Assembly: GCF_947491795.1 (NCBI RefSeq)
Contig: NZ_CANLKW010000008.1
Coordinates: 29,799-93,798 of the forward strand
Direction of reading: 5' to 3'
DNA from: an uncultured Roseobacter sp.
GTDB lineage: Bacteria > Pseudomonadota > Alphaproteobacteria > Rhodobacterales > Rhodobacteraceae
DNA length: 64,000 bases
Position numbers and translations under genes: made by a program
Notes under the pieces: model-generated
Databases searched by the model: none
What the model was told of the DNA's origin: nothing
Seen by the model: the letters and a program-made list of their open reading frames with translations, nothing else
Shown: piece by piece, positions 54,118-63,218 of the stretch
Position numbering within the stretch: position 1 is the stretch's first letter
Layout: every line of letters begins with the position of its first letter

Positions 54118-57100
54118 CGCAGCTCTCTGACATCCGGACCCTTGGTTTTTCGGCCCCCTTTCTTGGACCGTGGTTCAGCAGCAGTGACCCTGACCGGGTC
54201 CTGAGCCTGCCTGCACCCCAAGCAGACCTGGGTGTCAGACTGCCAGACCCGGGTGCCGCCGGTCCGCTGATCTGGCAGGCCCCTGCGCTCGGAACACTGG
54301 GGTACGCCCGCAGCGGACCGCGTGCACCGCTGGCCATTCTCAGGCTGCGGGCCGCTGACGGCAGCCGCCTGTTTGACACCCCCGGCATCTTTGTTGCGCG
54401 CTTTGCCTTTCACGACGGCGTCGCAAGCCGTCTGCGACAGTTGTGGGAGGCGCTGCCACCCGCCACCGACAATGCAGCCCTGAATGACCGGCCCTTTCCC
54501 GCAAGTCTGACACTGGCAGTGCCGGGTGCCGACGCGACCGCAATCGGGGCTATGGTCGTGCCGCCGGTCGCCGCTGGTGATACTGGTGAGGCGCTCGGCC
54601 TTGATCCCATTGGCCCGGCATTCAGGCCACGGCTGACGCGCGATTTCAAAGGCCCGATGCCGGTGATGCCCGATCTGGGTGCACAGGTTTCTGTCAGCCC
54701 GACGGATCCGGTAACGGCGGCAACACTGCTGCGGCTGAACACACAACAGATCGCACAAAGCACGCTCTATGCGCATGACGCCGACGGCCTTCCCATAGAC
54801 CCCGGCATGGTTGCGGCACAGTTTCTGGCTCTGGTGACAGTGCATCCCGAACTGATGCCGGAAATTATCCCAGGGGTCGCAACACCGTCGCCACCCAGAC
54901 CCCGTGACATCTGTGCGACTGACAATGCGCTGTCTGTTCATCTGATGGCATCTTCCGGTGGCACCCTGCACCCGCAGGCTGCCGCGCGTGTTTCCGCACA
55001 GACGAGCGACAGCAGCACCGAAGCCGGTGCGGTTCTGATGTCTCTGACCGGGCAGGATGCGACGCTGCGTCTTGCCGCACCCGACACCGGTGATCCGGAT
55101 GCAGAACAGATGATCGCCGGCCTTCTGCCAAACGGGACCCACCTTGCACAACCCGAACTGGCTGTGCTGACAACACCTCTGACGCGGGATCAGCTGCGTC
55201 TGGGCATCACGGCGCACGAGGCGCTGCTGACGGGCCTGGCCGCAAACACGCAAAGCCAGGAGTTTCCCTCCAGCCAGATTGCGGTCGCCCGCGGCCTTGT
55301 GGATCTGAACATAACCGGCGCTGGCTTCGGCGCAGCACTGACCGGGTGCCTGGCGACTGGCCCCGGTAATATGGCATCCGAAGTTGCAGATCCGGACTTT
55401 GGGTCGCCCACCGCAGAGCCTGATCCGGCTGACCTGCCTCTTGATCTTGTACCGGACGATCTGCGCGCGCATCTGACGCTGACCCTGAAACATGTGACCG
55501 GCACAGGCGCGCGGGATGGCATCGACTTTGTCACCGGTCAGGCCCTTCTGGCCAGCCTGCGGCTCGATCCTGCTGCCCTGCCACAAGGTGTCGCAGCACC
55601 GGTTCCCGGCACGGCTGTCCGCGCCTATCTGCATACCCTGGACGCCAAAACCGGGCGTCTCGCCTATCTGCCGGATGGCTGCGGACGGTGGCGCGAAGCA
55701 GCCGGTACCCTGGCACTGGATCTGGTGCTGACCGGTCTGCCGCCATACACCGAAGCCGGTGATCCGCCCACCGTTGCGTTTGATATTCTGATGACGGCAC
55801 CGGGACGCCCCCGGCTGCTGCGCGATCTGCGGGGGCCAAGGCCGGTTTTTGCACCGGGCACGCCACTGGGCGACGCATCGTCTGCCCCGGTGGTGCTGCA
55901 TGCAGAAGCGGGGCGTACTGACCCCGAACCGCATTTGCAGTCCCCGGGCGAGACCCTGATCGCCGATCCGGATGGCACGCCCCGGCTGATCCTTCCCGAC
56001 GCGGCGGCAGGATACAGCCCGGATACCCTGGCAAATGTGCTGGATGCCACGCACAGCGTAACCCGCCTGCCAGCCCCCTCGATGCCCGCACCTGTAAGGG
56101 ATCTGGCCGCGATGACCGGCGCTGCCGTCACCGAAACGGACACCTTTGACATCGGCGGCGGGCTGGTTGGCCGACACCGGGGCACATATGCCGCCACTGC
56201 GGTCCGCGCGCTTCTGGCCACGGCTCCAGCCTCTTCCCGGCTGCTGGGTGACAGCGCCCTGGCAGCACCTTTTCAAACCGTGCGCGGCATGCCAGCCCTG
56301 CAGGTGTCTGCGGCGGTCCGGGGCCCCGCAACGGCCGCACTGGCAGAAGCACTCAGAGGGATCACAACCCCGGACCCCATTGATCTGGTGCAAAACGCGC
56401 CGGAGCCACTGGCAATTGATGATCCCGACGACCCGGGCGCACAAATTGCCGTTCTCCGCACCACCGGGCCGGGTGGTGAGGGCGCGCAGGCCGGTGCTGC
56501 CCTCGCGGCGCTGAACACCTTTGATGCGCTGCGGGATATCGAAACAGCGCTGGCTGATCTGAAATCACAGGCACCGGCACAGCTGGCCCCGGTCATCACA
56601 CAGATAGAAGCCGCGATAGCCGGTCAGGCCCACAGAGGCCGGGCGATCCATCGCCGCCTGCTGGCCGCGCAGGGCACAACAGAAACGGCAACTGCGCTGA
56701 ATGCGGCGGTCGGTCAGGCCGAACATGAGGTGGTGCTAGCTGCTGAAACATTCAGCGACGCCGCGGGTCCTGCAGGGGATTTTCGGAACGCTCTGGTCGC
56801 AGGAATGACCGCCAATCCAACACTGCGGGTTATCGCAATGGTCCCGGACCGCATCGCCGCGACCCGCATTTTTGATCCTGACACCACTATGGATGACGGT
56901 GCAAAACAGTGGCTCGCCCCGCTGATCGGCGAGGACCCGGACCGCGTGGTTGTTCTGCGCAGCAGCGGCCCGCTGCGTTCACGTCTGCGGGGTTTTGGCA
57001 GCTATGTTGCTGTTGACGGGCTGGCTGCCTGGGTTCTGCCCGGCGGGCTCAGCGAATGGGGGCTGGAGCGTAACAGCTCGATCGCTCTGGGACTTTTTGG

Positions 57101-57245
57101 CGAGGCGATCACCCGCGGGCGCTCTCAGCTGGTCGAAACCACAACCCGCCGGCTGATGGCATGGTTTCTGGGGGTGGACGAAACTGCCCTGCCGTTTGAC
57201 TGGGCTGATCTCTCTGCGCGTCCGACCACAGGCGATGGCCCCTAG
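54114..57245 (+). CDS. Large protein (1043 aa) with a degenerate phospholipase D-like C-terminus
   Basis: Third gene of the giant operon. Residues 1-~850 are unrecognised, acidic and probably beta-rich, with no signal peptide. Residues ~869-1030 look like one PLD-type half: a strand AEHEVVLAAETF, helix FRNALVAGMTANPTLRVIAM, then GSYVAVDGLAAWVLPGGLSE and NSSIALGLFGEAI. This follows the order of the PLD HxKxxxxD block and its downstream N-S-E/A-L segment, but the catalytic His and Lys positions are Gly/Ser and Tyr. If the match is right, the domain is catalytically dead and used for binding. The gene ends 34 bases from the convergent copper-oxidase-like gene. Confidence 0.83.
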   Translation: MTQLSDIRTLGFSAPFLGPWFSSSDPDRVLSLPAPQADLGVRLPDPGAAGPLIWQAPALGTLGYARSGPRAPLAILRLRAADGSRLFDTPGIFVARFAFHDGVASRLRQLWEALPPATDNAALNDRPFPASLTLAVPGADATAIGAMVVPPVAAGDTGEALGLDPIGPAFRPRLTRDFKGPMPVMPDLGAQVSVSPTDPVTAATLLRLNTQQIAQSTLYAHDADGLPIDPGMVAAQFLALVTVHPELMPEIIPGVATPSPPRPRDICATDNALSVHLMASSGGTLHPQAAARVSAQTSDSSTEAGAVLMSLTGQDATLRLAAPDTGDPDAEQMIAGLLPNGTHLAQPELAVLTTPLTRDQLRLGITAHEALLTGLAANTQSQEFPSSQIAVARGLVDLNITGAGFGAALTGCLATGPGNMASEVADPDFGSPTAEPDPADLPLDLVPDDLRAHLTLTLKHVTGTGARDGIDFVTGQALLASLRLDPAALPQGVAAPVPGTAVRAYLHTLDAKTGRLAYLPDGCGRWREAAGTLALDLVLTGLPPYTEAGDPPTVAFDILMTAPGRPRLLRDLRGPRPVFAPGTPLGDASSAPVVLHAEAGRTDPEPHLQSPGETLIADPDGTPRLILPDAAAGYSPDTLANVLDATHSVTRLPAPSMPAPVRDLAAMTGAAVTETDTFDIGGGLVGRHRGTYAATAVRALLATAPASSRLLGDSALAAPFQTVRGMPALQVSAAVRGPATAALAEALRGITTPDPIDLVQNAPEPLAIDDPDDPGAQIAVLRTTGPGGEGAQAGAALAALNTFDALRDIETALADLKSQAPAQLAPVITQIEAAIAGQAHRGRAIHRRLLAAQGTTETATALNAAVGQAEHEVVLAAETFSDAAGPAGDFRNALVAGMTANPTLRVIAMVPDRIAATRIFDPDTTMDDGAKQWLAPLIGEDPDRVVVLRSSGPLRSRLRGFGSYVAVDGLAAWVLPGGLSEWGLERNSSIALGLFGEAITRGRSQLVETTTRRLMAWFLGVDETALPFDWADLSARPTTGDGP

Positions 57246-57279
57246 CAGCCACCTTTCAGGATGGCCCTGTGAGCGCAGA

Positions 57280-60200
57280 TCAGCAGGCAAGCACCAGACG
57301 TACGAGATGTGCGTCGCACCCGGGGTCTGACTTCAGAAAACACGCCCGCAGCGAAGACACTGCGCTGGTCCAGTCATCGCGATGTTTTGCGCTGCAAAAC
57401 GCCACCTCCCGGCCACTGACCTGTGCGGAATACTCCGCACGCGCCGGCGCGCCGCTGACAGGGCATTTTTCGTTTGCTGCATGTCCCGATGTGTCATGAT
57501 CACCGCCATAGCCGCCGTGTTCATGCCTGTCCCGGTCTTTGCGGGGTGGATAATGCGCAGCGGCAATTGCCGCGGCTGCTTCAAACCGGTCCCGGTCTTC
57601 AACTGCATTAAAGCCAACCACATGCCCTTCAAATGTCGTCAGGGCATCGGCGCTGACGGGCCGCCGCGTCCAGGGACAGGTTTTGTTGATGCTGCCCACG
57701 TCCTGGCGCGCGCGCCCACCTGATCCGCCCGAGTGGCTGTGATCATGAATATGAACCGATCCGTCCTCGGACGGGTCCGGCTGTGGCGCTGCATGACCGC
57801 CCGCGCCGATAGGATTCCCGTCCGCGTCCAGCCTGCTCATGATCTCGCGGAAATAGGTCACCGCATGACGAAAACGATCATGATGCGCGCGCGAACAGAA
57901 CCCGACAGATCCGCTGGACAGCCGCACAATGGCGTCCCGCAGTACCGGGCGGCCCGACCAGGGGCATGTGTCCGCGCGCGCAGGTGCAGCCTGCGCTGTT
58001 ACGTGGCTGTCTCCGGTGTCACGGATGGCAACAAACCGGTCCCTGTGTGCTGTGCTGCAAAAGCCGACGGTCCGCCCTTCAAACACAGTGGTTGCATCTG
58101 CGCGCACGGGTTTGCCGGACCAGGGACATGTCGCGTTGACCGCCCCTCCGGCCCCGCTCGAAGGCCGATAGTACACGTGAACTTTCAACCGCTCGCGCCA
58201 GGCCATCAGCACGACATCCTCGATATCGGAAGAAATGCACAACCGCACATGCGCATCGCCGCAGCCTTTCACGACTATGACCTGCGGATCGCCGAAACAG
58301 TCATACTCTACCTTGCAGATCTTACCTTCGAAACAGACCATGCCATCCCCCTCTCCGGGTTTTGACGGATCGTCGTGGCCGTCCGGGTCTCCGTCGTTCG
58401 GATCACCCTGCCCGTCGCCCGGTTTGTCGCTGCCCGGCGTGCCGGTCCCATGCGGAGATGGATCGATGCTCTCCGGGTTTCCGCCAAATCCGCGTACGCG
58501 CTCGGCAATCTCAAAAAGATACCGCTCGAACACAGGAAACCAGCGGTCGTTTTCGGGCATGTTCTCAAATACATAGCGCAGCAGCGACAGTTTGCGTCCC
58601 TCGCCGTCCAGCAGGTCCGGCCCGTGATCAACCGGGATGCGAAGATCAAAGGCACCGACCCAGCGCAGCGTGCGCCCGGAAAACTGCTTGACTGACAGGG
58701 TATAAACCTGGCCTTTGATGATCCCCAGCGGCAGGGTGACACTGATCAGACCGGCGATGTTCAGTTCCCGACCGCCCGGCAGTGCGACATAGCTCACCGG
58801 CCCCGGTTCGAACGCCAGCGTGTTGTCGTCTATGCGGCGCAGCGTCGGCGGCCCGTTCCTGATCGCTGAAAGCTGCAGCACCTCGTCGATGTCCACGTCC
58901 GGCAGATAGATCTCTATGCGCGTGCCCGGTGGCAGGTTGTTGCGCTCAAAAACCAGCTCATCCGGTCTGGCGCCGCGCCGGGTAGAGGCAACCGTCTGGC
59001 GCTGTGCGGCCAGCAATGTCTCGGTCGGTGCCTCAGACGGCTTCACATCCATCGTTGTCTGAGCCGTGCGCGTGATGGTCTCCAGCCCCGGGTTGGCGAC
59101 CGGCACAGTAGCAAGGTTGCGCTGTGACAGGTTGTCCGACGTGGCCGGTGTCTGCCCTGGCTGGGTCGGATCCTCGTCATACTGTATCTCGGCAACCAGA
59201 CACTGGTGATACCCGCGCACGTGATCCAGGATCGAACGCGGACCGCCGCCTTCGATCAGGTCGATGAAAAACCCTTCTTCACCGTATGGTCCGTCGTCCT
59301 TTGGAAAAGGCGGGAAATGCGGCTCGGTCGTATTCACGTCCAGCCAGCAGCCATAATAGCGATAGGCCGTCTCGGGCCCCGCGGCAAAGAGTGTCTTCTG
59401 ATTGACCACATTGTCCTGCTGATCGGCCATGCTCTGATCCGGCGTCACGCGCGGGGCCGCGAAAAACGGCATGGAGATGATGGACACACCCTGTTTGCCC
59501 AGGCCCGGTACATCGCCGCCCGGGCCCTGCAACGTGCGGTAGGTGGTAAAGGTGTTGAACTCCAGTGCTGTGCCAACCGTGTTGAACATGCGGAAAAAGA
59601 CTTTGACGTTTTCGGCGTCCTCGCCTGGCACAGACAGAAAGCGCACCCGTGCGATAGCAAAGTTATACGTGCCGTTATCGTTCTGCGGCACTTCCAGAAC
59701 GACCGGGTTTTCCTCCTGGGATGTATCCAGCGTCAGAAAGGGGTGCTGATCACTGTCATCGGGGGTCGGTGTGTTCTCATAGGCATCCAGCAGCCCCTGT
59801 AAATAAGCCTGCGGCCCGCCTACCGCATTCACATCACCTACACTGGCTTTGTGAATACGCAGATCGTCGCTGAGATAGTGCGGATTACCATCCCGCATGT
59901 AAGGGTTGGCACGTTTCATCAGCGTCAGATTGACGGAAATCGTCCGCCCGCCCAGCGTGGCGCGTACTTCGATGAACCGGACCTGGTCGTCGTCAAACGT
60001 GTCATAGGCGCTCTCGTTCTCGAAAACGACATTGTAAACATAGCGAAAGCGCTGCGCAGTGTCGGGATTGTTTGTCGGATTGACCTCAAAGTCCTGTGCG
60101 GCGGGGTCAATACGCATGCCGGGAACATCCGGATCGCCCGTGGTAAAGCGGAAAGAGATCTCGGGCTGTTCTGCGGGAACGTTCAGCTCGTGTGGCAGAA

Positions 60201-62001
60201 AGCCCTCAAAAATGAAATCTATCGCGTCCTCGAAAACGGCCTCGTCAGTGCCGGTATCCGGCAGCGTCATCGCCCGCACAGCCAGCAGCGAATAGGTGCT
60301 GATCTGCAGAACTGCAAATGCGTCCTGATGTGCAATCCGGACAAACCTGCCCTGTACCGAAGGCGTGTTTTCGTTGCGCAGAACGTAAAGCATGTAATAA
60401 CCGGGCGGCGCGGTGTTGGGCGACAGCGGCGTCGTCGCGGTGATCACTGCGCCCGACTGACTGAACGGCAGGGTCAGATAGCGCTGATCACCGTCAAAAG
60501 CGTGGGTGAAACTGCCACAGCGCACCAGAACCACACGGTGCATGGCCGCGCCACTTCCCATGGTGATCCTGATCTGATCACCATAGCCTGCCGTCAGGGG
60601 CGAGGCGTTGATCGTGGGACGGTTGTTTCCATAATTCGGGCGGTAAACCTCAATGGTCTCCTCGCGGTTCGACGCATCCGGATCGGTCAGCGCGTCTCCT
60701 TCGGCCCCGTGCGTTGAGCCCGCCGCCCAGACACTGCCGTCCGGCTGCAGCACGGCGCAGGAATGATACCCGCGCCTGCGCTGGGACTGTTCACCGGCAC
60801 CCGTACGTGTGTCCCATGTGCCGGGCAGTGCCAGACCATCATCATCGGTCAGATACCGGCCCGTCGACCAGTCAATGGCAGGCGTATAGATTTCCGGAAA
60901 CTGGACGTCGGTTGTATCGTTGCGCACCCCAAAGGCGAAAAAGACCTGGCCCGTGGGCAGGATAATGCCGTGCAGGTTGTTGCGGCGCGGAGGCGACGGG
61001 TCGTCAGGGAATGCTTCACGGTTGCCTGCAGACATCCACTGAGGCGAAGAAGCCGCCAGGTTCAGACGCTCCGGCGCTGCCGCTCCGGCGACCAGAACCC
61101 AGACATTTGCGCCATCGCCGTGCAGTATTGGCAACATCACAGACGAGGTCACCGCCGAACAGTTGGCATCATCATAGAGTGCGTCCAGATGATTGCCGAA
61201 CCCGTTGCTGACAAAAGTCCCGACGTAGGGATCATAAAGACGCGTATCCCCGTGCACCTTACTGACCGTGCTGAAAAAAACGTGGCCTGATGGCGCGAGG
61301 TGCATCCGGTTGTACTCGTCCAGCCCAAAGCCCTGTTCCAGCTCTGCGTCGCGCATGTTCATCCAGGTGTTCAGGCCTGGCACGTACACTTCGGGGACGT
61401 TGTTGTTGTGGCGTCGCCCCCCGGGTGTCGGCCAGTCGTCGATCATATCGTCGCCCCGGCCGATCGGGTGCCCGCCATGGGCAAGGACACGACCGTTCGC
61501 CAGCGTCACACAGGTCGGATACCAGCGCCCGCCACCGCGAACCACACTGTTGGGCTGCGGGTTCATATCGGCCAGCCGTTCCCAGGTACCCTCGCGTGGC
61601 TTAAAGGCCCAGGTGTCGCGGATGCCACTGCCACCGTGTCCGTGCTGGTGCCACCAGACCGGTTCGCCTTCTTCATCCAGGATCGGGTTCCCCTGGTCGT
61701 CCTCTATGAACTGTCGGTCTGCGCCGACCTGGGTGCCGCCGACAACCAGCCAGCGTCCGTCTGCCAGATGTGCGTGACCGGCACAGAAAAGATTGCGCCG
61801 ACCCTCTTCATCGTCGGCCACTTCAGGCAGTTCGTATATCTGGTCTTCGCCCGGACCCGGGTCACATCTCCAGGCGAAAGAGCGCCCGCGCTGCTCCCCG
61901 AAAAATCCTTCAAAAAATACATTCTCGCCGGTTGGTGTTGTCGGCACCAGCGCGGCGTGAATAGCCACAATATCGGTCTCTACGAGAGGATCCCACGGCA
62001 T
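57280..62001 (-). CDS. Giant galactose oxidase-like copper radical oxidase with CPWSG metal-binding tail (1573 aa)
   Basis: Residues ~20-560 form a galactose/glyoxal-oxidase-type kelch propeller plus the early-set C-terminal domain. All active-site ligands can be placed: C73 (LFCAGHAHL) and Y161 (RWYPTC) for the Cys-Tyr crosslink, Y412-H413 (RGYHSCAV) and H500 (SFTHAFDGDQR). These enzymes oxidise alcohols or aldehydes and release hydrogen peroxide. Residues ~600-1180 are unrecognised; ~1180-1230 is an acidic Asp/Gly/Pro linker. The tail carries four CPWSG...FCS.AHRDRF modules with His-rich spacers. The start at 62001 (MPWDPLVETD) follows AGGAGGAGG. No signal peptide is visible, unlike secreted relatives, and the protein is more than twice the usual length. 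Confidence 0.88.
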   Translation of the reverse strand: MPWDPLVETDIVAIHAALVPTTPTGENVFFEGFFGEQRGRSFAWRCDPGPGEDQIYELPEVADDEEGRRNLFCAGHAHLADGRWLVVGGTQVGADRQFIEDDQGNPILDEEGEPVWWHQHGHGGSGIRDTWAFKPREGTWERLADMNPQPNSVVRGGGRWYPTCVTLANGRVLAHGGHPIGRGDDMIDDWPTPGGRRHNNNVPEVYVPGLNTWMNMRDAELEQGFGLDEYNRMHLAPSGHVFFSTVSKVHGDTRLYDPYVGTFVSNGFGNHLDALYDDANCSAVTSSVMLPILHGDGANVWVLVAGAAAPERLNLAASSPQWMSAGNREAFPDDPSPPRRNNLHGIILPTGQVFFAFGVRNDTTDVQFPEIYTPAIDWSTGRYLTDDDGLALPGTWDTRTGAGEQSQRRRGYHSCAVLQPDGSVWAAGSTHGAEGDALTDPDASNREETIEVYRPNYGNNRPTINASPLTAGYGDQIRITMGSGAAMHRVVLVRCGSFTHAFDGDQRYLTLPFSQSGAVITATTPLSPNTAPPGYYMLYVLRNENTPSVQGRFVRIAHQDAFAVLQISTYSLLAVRAMTLPDTGTDEAVFEDAIDFIFEGFLPHELNVPAEQPEISFRFTTGDPDVPGMRIDPAAQDFEVNPTNNPDTAQRFRYVYNVVFENESAYDTFDDDQVRFIEVRATLGGRTISVNLTLMKRANPYMRDGNPHYLSDDLRIHKASVGDVNAVGGPQAYLQGLLDAYENTPTPDDSDQHPFLTLDTSQEENPVVLEVPQNDNGTYNFAIARVRFLSVPGEDAENVKVFFRMFNTVGTALEFNTFTTYRTLQGPGGDVPGLGKQGVSIISMPFFAAPRVTPDQSMADQQDNVVNQKTLFAAGPETAYRYYGCWLDVNTTEPHFPPFPKDDGPYGEEGFFIDLIEGGGPRSILDHVRGYHQCLVAEIQYDEDPTQPGQTPATSDNLSQRNLATVPVANPGLETITRTAQTTMDVKPSEAPTETLLAAQRQTVASTRRGARPDELVFERNNLPPGTRIEIYLPDVDIDEVLQLSAIRNGPPTLRRIDDNTLAFEPGPVSYVALPGGRELNIAGLISVTLPLGIIKGQVYTLSVKQFSGRTLRWVGAFDLRIPVDHGPDLLDGEGRKLSLLRYVFENMPENDRWFPVFERYLFEIAERVRGFGGNPESIDPSPHGTGTPGSDKPGDGQGDPNDGDPDGHDDPSKPGEGDGMVCFEGKICKVEYDCFGDPQVIVVKGCGDAHVRLCISSDIEDVVLMAWRERLKVHVYYRPSSGAGGAVNATCPWSGKPVRADATTVFEGRTVGFCSTAHRDRFVAIRDTGDSHVTAQAAPARADTCPWSGRPVLRDAIVRLSSGSVGFCSRAHHDRFRHAVTYFREIMSRLDADGNPIGAGGHAAPQPDPSEDGSVHIHDHSHSGGSGGRARQDVGSINKTCPWTRRPVSADALTTFEGHVVGFNAVEDRDRFEAAAAIAAAHYPPRKDRDRHEHGGYGGDHDTSGHAANEKCPVSGAPARAEYSAQVSGREVAFCSAKHRDDWTSAVSSLRACFLKSDPGCDAHLVRLVLAC
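57368..58132 (-). repeat. Four Cys/His-rich CPWSG modules (coding repeat)
   Basis: The modules lie at about 58030-58132, 57869-57973, 57580-57683 and 57368-57467. Each reads CP(W/V)-S/T-G/R-x-PV, about 15 residues including EGR or SG, then V-x-FCS-x-AHRDRF. The third module has lost the second cysteine (GFNAVEDRDRF). Linkers hold HIHDHSHSGG and RHEHGGYGGDHDTSGH. The spacing resembles YHS/TRASH-type metal-binding treble-clef modules. Copper is the likely metal, given the oxidase domain, but this is inferred. Confidence 0.7.
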
Positions 62002-62264
62002 AGCCCACCTCCTCCTGAATACCATCACCCTACCATAAGTTGAGGAAATCTCCTAACGGCCCGCAAACCGGGAGAGTGCCCTGCCGTTTGTGGTGCAGCA
62101 TCCTGGAGGAGACGCGGCACCTGCGGAGCAGGCACAGATGCGGGCGTTTGACACAAAGAACAGGCCGTCGCGCGGATTGCATGAGCGCTCCGAAAAATCC
62201 GCAGGTGGCTTCAAATAAAAACCGTCCTGTGAAACACTTGCCGTGAATTGGCGGGGGAAACTGC

Positions 62265-62870
62265 ATGCATGTTCTGACTGTTCTGGACCACCCGCAACCG
62301 GCGTCTTTTTCTGCTGCTGTCGCAGAAAAATTCAACGCGGGTGCAGAAACGGCTGGTCACACGACCGAACTGGCAGACCTGCACGCCGAAGGGTTTGATC
62401 CGCGGTGGACGAGGGCGGACATCGCAGCGGACAGCGGCGCGCCGGTGCCACAGGATATCCTGGCAGAACAGACGCGGATCAACCGGGCCGATGCCATCTG
62501 CATGGTGTTCCCACTTTTCTGGTGGGGCATGCCGGCCATGACCAAAGGCTGGGTCGACAGGGTCTGGTCATGGGGGTGGGCATACGATCAGCTGAATGAT
62601 CCTGAGGCGTCTCTTCAGCGCCCCCGCACAGGTGTTCTGCTGGTCCCGGCCGGCGCGCGGTCCACAGAGATCAGAGAACTGGGACATCACGCGGCGCTTG
62701 AAACCGCGTGGATGTCGGGCACTTTCGGTTACTTCGGGTTCACACAAAGACAGTTGAAACTGCTGTGCGGCTCAAAGGGATCAGAGGCCCGGCGGGCTGC
62801 CCTGCTGGAGGATGCCTGGCAGACCGGGCATTCGCTCGTCCCACCGGCACCGCCTCGCACGGCTGGCTGA
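62265..62870 (+). CDS. NAD(P)H:quinone oxidoreductase family protein (flavodoxin fold)
   Basis: Cytoplasmic FMN/FAD protein of 201 aa resembling KefF/NQO-type reductases. The flavin-phosphate strand VLTVLDHPQPASFSAAV and ICMVFPLFWWGMPAMTKGWV with DRVWSWGWAY are typical. Such enzymes reduce quinones by two electrons and limit oxidative stress, which would suit a neighbour producing hydrogen peroxide. It has GGGGGAAA ahead of the ATG and is divergent from the copper-oxidase-like gene across ~260 bases in which I see no clear operator. Confidence 0.88.
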   Translation: MHVLTVLDHPQPASFSAAVAEKFNAGAETAGHTTELADLHAEGFDPRWTRADIAADSGAPVPQDILAEQTRINRADAICMVFPLFWWGMPAMTKGWVDRVWSWGWAYDQLNDPEASLQRPRTGVLLVPAGARSTEIRELGHHAALETAWMSGTFGYFGFTQRQLKLLCGSKGSEARRAALLEDAWQTGHSLVPPAPPRTAG

Positions 62871-63218
62871 CGTGGCGCGGGGCTGATCCATTTCGTTCTG
62901 TCCTGGCGTTCTTTCAAAGTCTTTCTGGTCACGTTCAGACCGGGCGCAGGAACCTGATCAAAAGCTGTTTTGGCAGGTCGAAACGAACCAGAACCGCAGA
63001 ACGACTCACTTTTAGCTAAGTTCAAGCAGAACACATTCGTGTTCGACAAAATCATTTCTGGAGCTGCACTGTTCACGATCAGGAACCGAATTGACACAAT
63101 TCCGCCAGTTTTCCCCTTGGATTATGGCATCATGTAGACTTTTTGTAATCTTCACGGCATTAGAGTGGCGGTTTAGTGGTAACAGCAGCCCGGGATGCGC
63201 GCTGCGAAAGGAAGAATT
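62871..63218. other. Intergenic region with a small inverted repeat
   Basis: About 350 bases without a convincing gene. It holds a GAACAC / GTGTTC inverted repeat (63029-63034 and 63039-63044) with a 4-base spacer, possibly an operator or short hairpin. It is more AT-rich than its surroundings toward 63130, as expected of a promoter for the following gene, but I cannot place -35 and -10 boxes with confidence. Confidence 0.35.

Noticed and set aside
53727..56444. A 905-codon open frame on the minus strand
   Set aside because: It lies antisense to the two giant plus-strand genes, which have coupled ATGA starts and good domain-like composition. The minus-strand translation is rich in Cys, Arg and Gly, the usual shadow of a GC-rich coding strand.
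57246..57279. Possible bidirectional terminator between the convergent giant genes
   Set aside because: Only a bulged 6-bp stem (GCCACC / GGATGGC) is present, without a U-run in either direction.
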